A stretch of 64,000 bases of DNA from Monomorium pharaonis (Eukaryota > Arthropoda > Insecta > Hymenoptera > Formicidae). The notes under the pieces are model-generated. The model was not told the DNA's origin, made no database searches, and worked only from the letters and a program-made list of their open reading frames with translations. Shown here piece by piece: positions 60,441 through 64,000 of the stretch. Every line of letters begins with the position of its first letter. The stretch's first letter is position 1. Both the position numbers and the translations under genes were made by a program. Location: positions 32,655,822 through 32,719,821 of the forward strand of contig NC_050469.1 of assembly GCF_013373865.1 (NCBI RefSeq). Direction: 5' to 3'.

Positions 60441-60929
60441 TCTGCTTGCAGACTTCAAGTTAATGACTGAAACTTTTAATCGAAAATAAATATCTGCTAA
60501 GGGAATCTAAATTTAAATTTCTGTCAAAGTTGCCTCTTGCGATAAAGTTTTATGAATAATTCCTTTGCTTATAGAGATGCTTGTCTTTTTCAAAGACATT
60601 TAAAACTACTTAGGTTTTAGTTTGATTTGTTCTTGTACCTCGGTAAGTTTGATATTTACTATTAGATTTGTTGTTTGTGTTGGGTTAAAAAAATTAGTAA
60701 TTTTCAATATAAAATAGATGTTAATCTTGATTCTATCAGATTCTCGTTATATCAAAAATATGGAAATATTTTTTAATTTCTTTCAAAATCTAGGTTTGGC
60801 TACATCAATGTATGCAATCCTAAACACTCTACACTCGAAAATCCTGTATAAAATTTTTGCGATTACGATATAATTATTAACATATTTTTGTTATATGTGC
60901 GTTCATAAAGTCGCCGATTGTACACGGAC

Positions 60930-61370
60930 AGTTTCTCGCACAAGTAACTCATCCCCCCTTCTCCCACCAATCAAGCGTGCGGAAAAGCCGTGTAGAAATC
61001 ATTTCCACACGACTATTCCGTCAAATCCCGCACGCTTGATTACTTTTTTATACCTTCCCTGTTCATCCTGACACTCACGTTGTGCCGCAGGTACGTCATC
61101 TCGCGACACGCATACAGCAACTCTTGATACTTGATCGGTTTCACAAACCTAATTCTAGTCATAACCTATTAATTTATTCAAGGATCTATTATATTCAAGG
61201 ATCACATTTTGATATAAAAGTAACAAAATATTGTGTGTAATATATGCAGAATGGCTATATTCTTTACTCGTGCGGATAAACGCATTTGAAGAAAATAGCC
61301 AATCTTTTGCATTTGTAATACAAATATCTGTTGTATTTTATTGTGTAATAAAAGAATCTTGATCCTATAT
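60930..61370. repeat. Dispersed repeat family A, most complete member
   Basis: The head (TCGCACAAGTAACTC, CACCAATCAAGCGTGCGGAA, CACACGACTATTCCG) matches 45-140. The tail (TTTACTCGTGCGGATAAACGC, TTGTAATACAAATATCTGTTG) matches 700-800. Here head and tail are only about 210 bp apart, so this member gives the family's likely uninterrupted layout. Confidence 0.6.
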
Positions 61371-61574
61371 TTTATAGCAAAATGCAGTGTATGCTATAGA
61401 GTGTGACTTTATCAAATTAGTATCTAAGATGGACACATACATTTCCTTCTCACTATACATACATTTATATTTATTATTTTTTATCGATTAATCCGTTTTA
61501 TTATTTTTTTACATTTGTAAATCATATACATCATTGTACATCATGTTATATTATTTATCATCTTTATCATTATA

Positions 61575-61900
61575 CAGGGAGGCCGAAAAGCGTCATATAG
61601 GTAGAACGGATGCGGCAGCGCGAGACAAGATAAGACCGCTCAGCGAAACGCGTGTCCGTGATCGCAAGGAAGTTGTTTACAAGTTCCTAGCGATCGCGGA
61701 TGCGTGTGAGCGCGTCTCGCTGGACAGTTTTATCTTGTCTCGCGCTTGCTGATATTCGGCGGTAGACCGAGCAAAAGGCTATTTCTTCTTAATTAATAAT
61801 TCGTTAACTATTGTGATAAAATTGTGGAGGACTTTTCTACTCAGTTTAATCCGTTTCTACCTCTATGCAAGAACTATATCAAAAATTGTCAGACTCCCTG
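61575..61900. mobile_element. Mariner-type MITE, 326 bp
   Basis: TA on both sides (61573-61574, 61901-61902) with ends CAGGGAGGCCGAAAAGCG and, read inward, CAGGGAGTCTGACAATT. Inside is a second strong inverted repeat: GCGCGAGACAAGATAA near 61618 against TTATCTTGTCTCGCGC near 61730. TA duplications fit Tc1/mariner. The 72-codon frame across it is a palindrome artefact. Confidence 0.6.
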
Positions 61901-61989
61901 TATTGTTATGATTACATTGTATTAACTACGAGCTATGATTTTAGTTTGCAGTTTTAATTATAGTTAATGTATGACATGTTAAAATTAAT

Positions 61990-62640
61990 ATATAACATAG
62001 TATTGCGCATAGATCACTTAAAATTAACTAGATAAAGATAAATTGTAAACATTTATCTTAGATGAAATAATGATTTAAGTTTAAATTTTTATCTAGATAA
62101 AGATAAAAGTGTTTAGATAATTTTAAGATGGTACTGTTGCACCAAAAAAATTAGGAAATATAAAAACAATATATTTATATTTTTATTTATAAAACTTTAT
62201 TTTTTAAAAACAAAATTTTTTTAAATAATTAAATTTGACAAAAAAGTTTTTTAATCAATACGCAAATAAAAGTCTAAATTGAAAGATAGGGGGAATATAC
62301 AATCCACATTATAATATAACTAACAAAGTTTTTTTATAAAAATTTGAACCATTTATAGCTTTGGGGCAATTTACATTATGCTATTATTTTTTTATTAATG
62401 TAATTTGTTATCACTAAAAAAATTTTTGTCAGAAAAAATTATAACTTAAAGATTGAAACTAAAGCTAATATTTTATAAAGCTAACTTCTTATTGGTTACA
62501 TTAATTTACATAATTTGATAAAAATAATACTTCTGCTAAAATAAAGATGATAATATATATTTTAATAATCTAGATAAAAATAAAATTAAGGTATTTCTTC
62601 ATCTAGATAATTTTGTACGTTTTTGTAGATAACGACAAAT
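61990..62640. repeat. Dispersed repeat family B member
   Basis: Repeated TAGATAAAGATAAA words (about 62028, 62092, 62570) and a block AATCAATACGCAAATAAAAG...ATTATAATATAACTAACAAAGTTT at 62255-62330 match the member at 55560-56760 in order. Confidence 0.4.
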
Positions 62641-62878
62641 ATATACGCTGTTTATTAATATATACATATTAAGCGATATTAATATATTAATATTATGTTA
62701 AACATATATTAATATATTGTCTGTTTAATACAATAAGGATATAAATAAAAAAAATTTTTTTAAAGAAATAATTGTAATGAGAAAATGCATTTAAACACTG
62801 AGTGAAGAGTTGAGAATACTTTTATTTTTTTTACAATTAATATTAAATTGTTACATCAAAAAACTGAATATTATAAAC

Positions 62879-63315
62879 AAAAATAATAAGATGAACAGGT
62901 CAATATATCGAGCTAATACCAATTTTTTTAGTACAATATAATTTATTAAATTAAAAATATACAATTATAAACGCTATTAAAAACTGTGTTAAAAAATGTT
63001 AAATAAAAAAAATTACCATGCATTGTTTTTATGGTTATTCAATCGTTATTATTTTTAACTGGTTAATTATTTTAACTGGTTAATTATATTTTTGTTTGCG
63101 TTATTTTACTCATGTTTAAGTTCATAAATATTGGTAATTTGGCACGACTGAAGAGGACTATGTATAGTCGAAACGTTTCGAAATTTGTTTAACATTTTTT
63201 AACATAGTTGTTTTTAATAGCGTTTATAATTATATATTTTTGATTTAATAAATTATATTGTATTAGGAAAATTGGTATTGCTTCGATATATTGACCTATT
63301 TATCTTATTATTTTT
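62879..63315. mobile_element. Inverted-repeat element with hammerhead-like core
   Basis: Arms 62879-63003 and 63188-63315 are about 125 bp and closely complementary (AAAAATAATAAGAT, AGGTCAATATATCGA, ATAATTTATTAAAT, TATAAACGCTATTAAAAAC, GTTAAAAAATGTTAAA). The spacer holds a tandem TTTTAACTGGTTAATTA pair (about 63054-63088) and a CTGAAGA...GAAAC motif. The type is unknown; the motif is reminiscent of Penelope-like retroelement termini. Confidence 0.6.
63148..63180 (+). ncRNA. Hammerhead-ribozyme-like core (degenerate)
   Basis: CTGAAGA (63148-63154), then a GACTAT/ATAGTC stem (63156-63161, 63164-63169), then GAAA and C. This matches the conserved CUGANGA-stem II-GAAA order. Weak points are an extra G before stem II, a 2-nt stem II loop, and no clear stem III with a cleavage triplet; CGAAACGTTTCG is also a plain palindrome. 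Confidence 0.25.
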
Positions 63316-64000
63316 GCTTAGCATTAATGAGCTCTTTATATTTTGTTTGTTTTTTGAATATTATAAAATTTTATTAATTTAAAATATAAGTTGAAAAACT
63401 TTTGTTTCTTTAAATTTTGTAGGAAATGAACGATATGATTTATACACTACTAAAAAAGAACAGAGAACACTTTTCGTACACCGAAAATCTATTTTTAAAC
63501 CGCTGAAACTCAGCAAAAAATCATCGCAAAAACAAAATCCAGAAAACATTTTAAAGTGAAACTTCTTCTTTCAAACACTTCATGACGATTTCAGTTATTA
63601 TTTTTTTTTACCAACGTGGCACAATGATGAAGCTTGATCCGTTGAAATGAAAATTTTTAATGCGATTTTGCTGTGCTGCATCTGGAGTGAAAAAAATTAT
63701 AGAGAATTTCTGTTATTTGCATTTTATAGCGGGATTTTTTTCCTTTATTTTGCGTGGTCGTTCGTTGCTGTGCGATTTTTTTTTGAGCGAATTTTGGGAT
63801 TTTAAGAAAAAAATGGTCATTTTATCGTTTATTACTTATGAACAAATTAATATACTCTGAAAAAAAAGCGATGGAAAGCTGAAAGTTTGCATTTTTTAAT
63901 GCTATTATTGCTTTTTTCACGAATTCACTTTTTCTAACAACAAATTGCGTTCAAAGATTATGTAAAAAGTCATATATTTTACGGTTTTTATTTAATTCAA

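Larger units (their letters stand above)
60300..64000 (+). other. Trpm intron following exon 2 (continues past the window)
   Basis: Begins GTAAGAATAT. It contains a hAT end fragment, repeat families A and B, a mariner-type MITE and an inverted repeat with a hammerhead-like core. From 63316 to 64000 it is AT-rich with no gene I can support; short frames there lack domains. Confidence 0.5.

Noticed and set aside
61534..61752. 72-codon frame with arginine-rich sequence
   Set aside because: It spans the inner inverted repeat of a TA-flanked MITE; both arms encode it only by chance.
63420..63510. Third Trpm exon after TTTGTAG at 63420
   Set aside because: The frame that would follow exon 2 does not give the expected cysteine-rich TRPM sequence and soon meets a stop.

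Overview
This is animal DNA, most likely from a hymenopteran insect and plausibly an ant. It is very AT-rich, carries short runs of the insect telomere repeat TTAGG (seen as CCTAA), contains many TIR transposons, and holds the first two coding exons of a TRPM ion-channel gene interrupted by a long intron. No bacterial-style gene organisation is present. Most open frames are low-complexity or satellite frames. The species call is an inference.

Layout. 1-3329: a mosaic of older repeats (a dispersed repeat in pieces, an interstitial telomere run, a piggyBac-type element with TTAA ends, and a 538-bp palindrome). 3330-17462: a giant foldback element of about 14.1 kb. Its ends are inverted repeats beginning ATGATACTGAAG, and each end continues inward as a 4.5-5.1 kb array of a 142-bp satellite in opposite orientation. 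The roughly 4.2 kb core holds a GA-rich hairpin and a second, nested foldback with inward-facing tRNA-like boxes, a hAT MITE (8-bp TSD), a GC-rich MITE and a Harbinger MITE (TTA TSD). 17463-30347: 12.9 kb of largely single-copy-looking DNA with GC-rich islands, microsatellites and hairpins but no gene I can name. 30348-30847: a gap of exactly 500 N. 30848-47429: a second copy of the first 17.5 kb, lacking about the first 200 bp; its giant element (33967-47429) has a perfect 8-bp target duplication, AAGTTTTA.

47438-53330: AT-rich DNA ending in a train of three palindromic transposons, the first a Harbinger derivative with a broken transposase start. 53585-64000: the 5' part of Trpm on the + strand. 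Coding exon 1 (53631-53693) and exon 2 (60217-60299) join in phase. The 6.5-kb intron between them holds a solo-LTR-like repeat, foldbacks (one with inward-facing tRNA-like arms) and a Helitron whose body is a purine-rich minisatellite. The next intron starts at 60300 and runs past the window edge; it contains a mariner-type MITE and an inverted repeat with a hammerhead-like core.

The most interesting item is the giant satellite-armed foldback: an 8-bp-TSD transposon whose subterminal sequence has expanded into kilobase satellite arrays. The two copies share a left flank but not a right flank, and only copy 2 has a matching TSD. Together with the 500-N gap and zones of homopolymer indels, this makes a misassembly or ectopic recombination at copy 1 a serious possibility.
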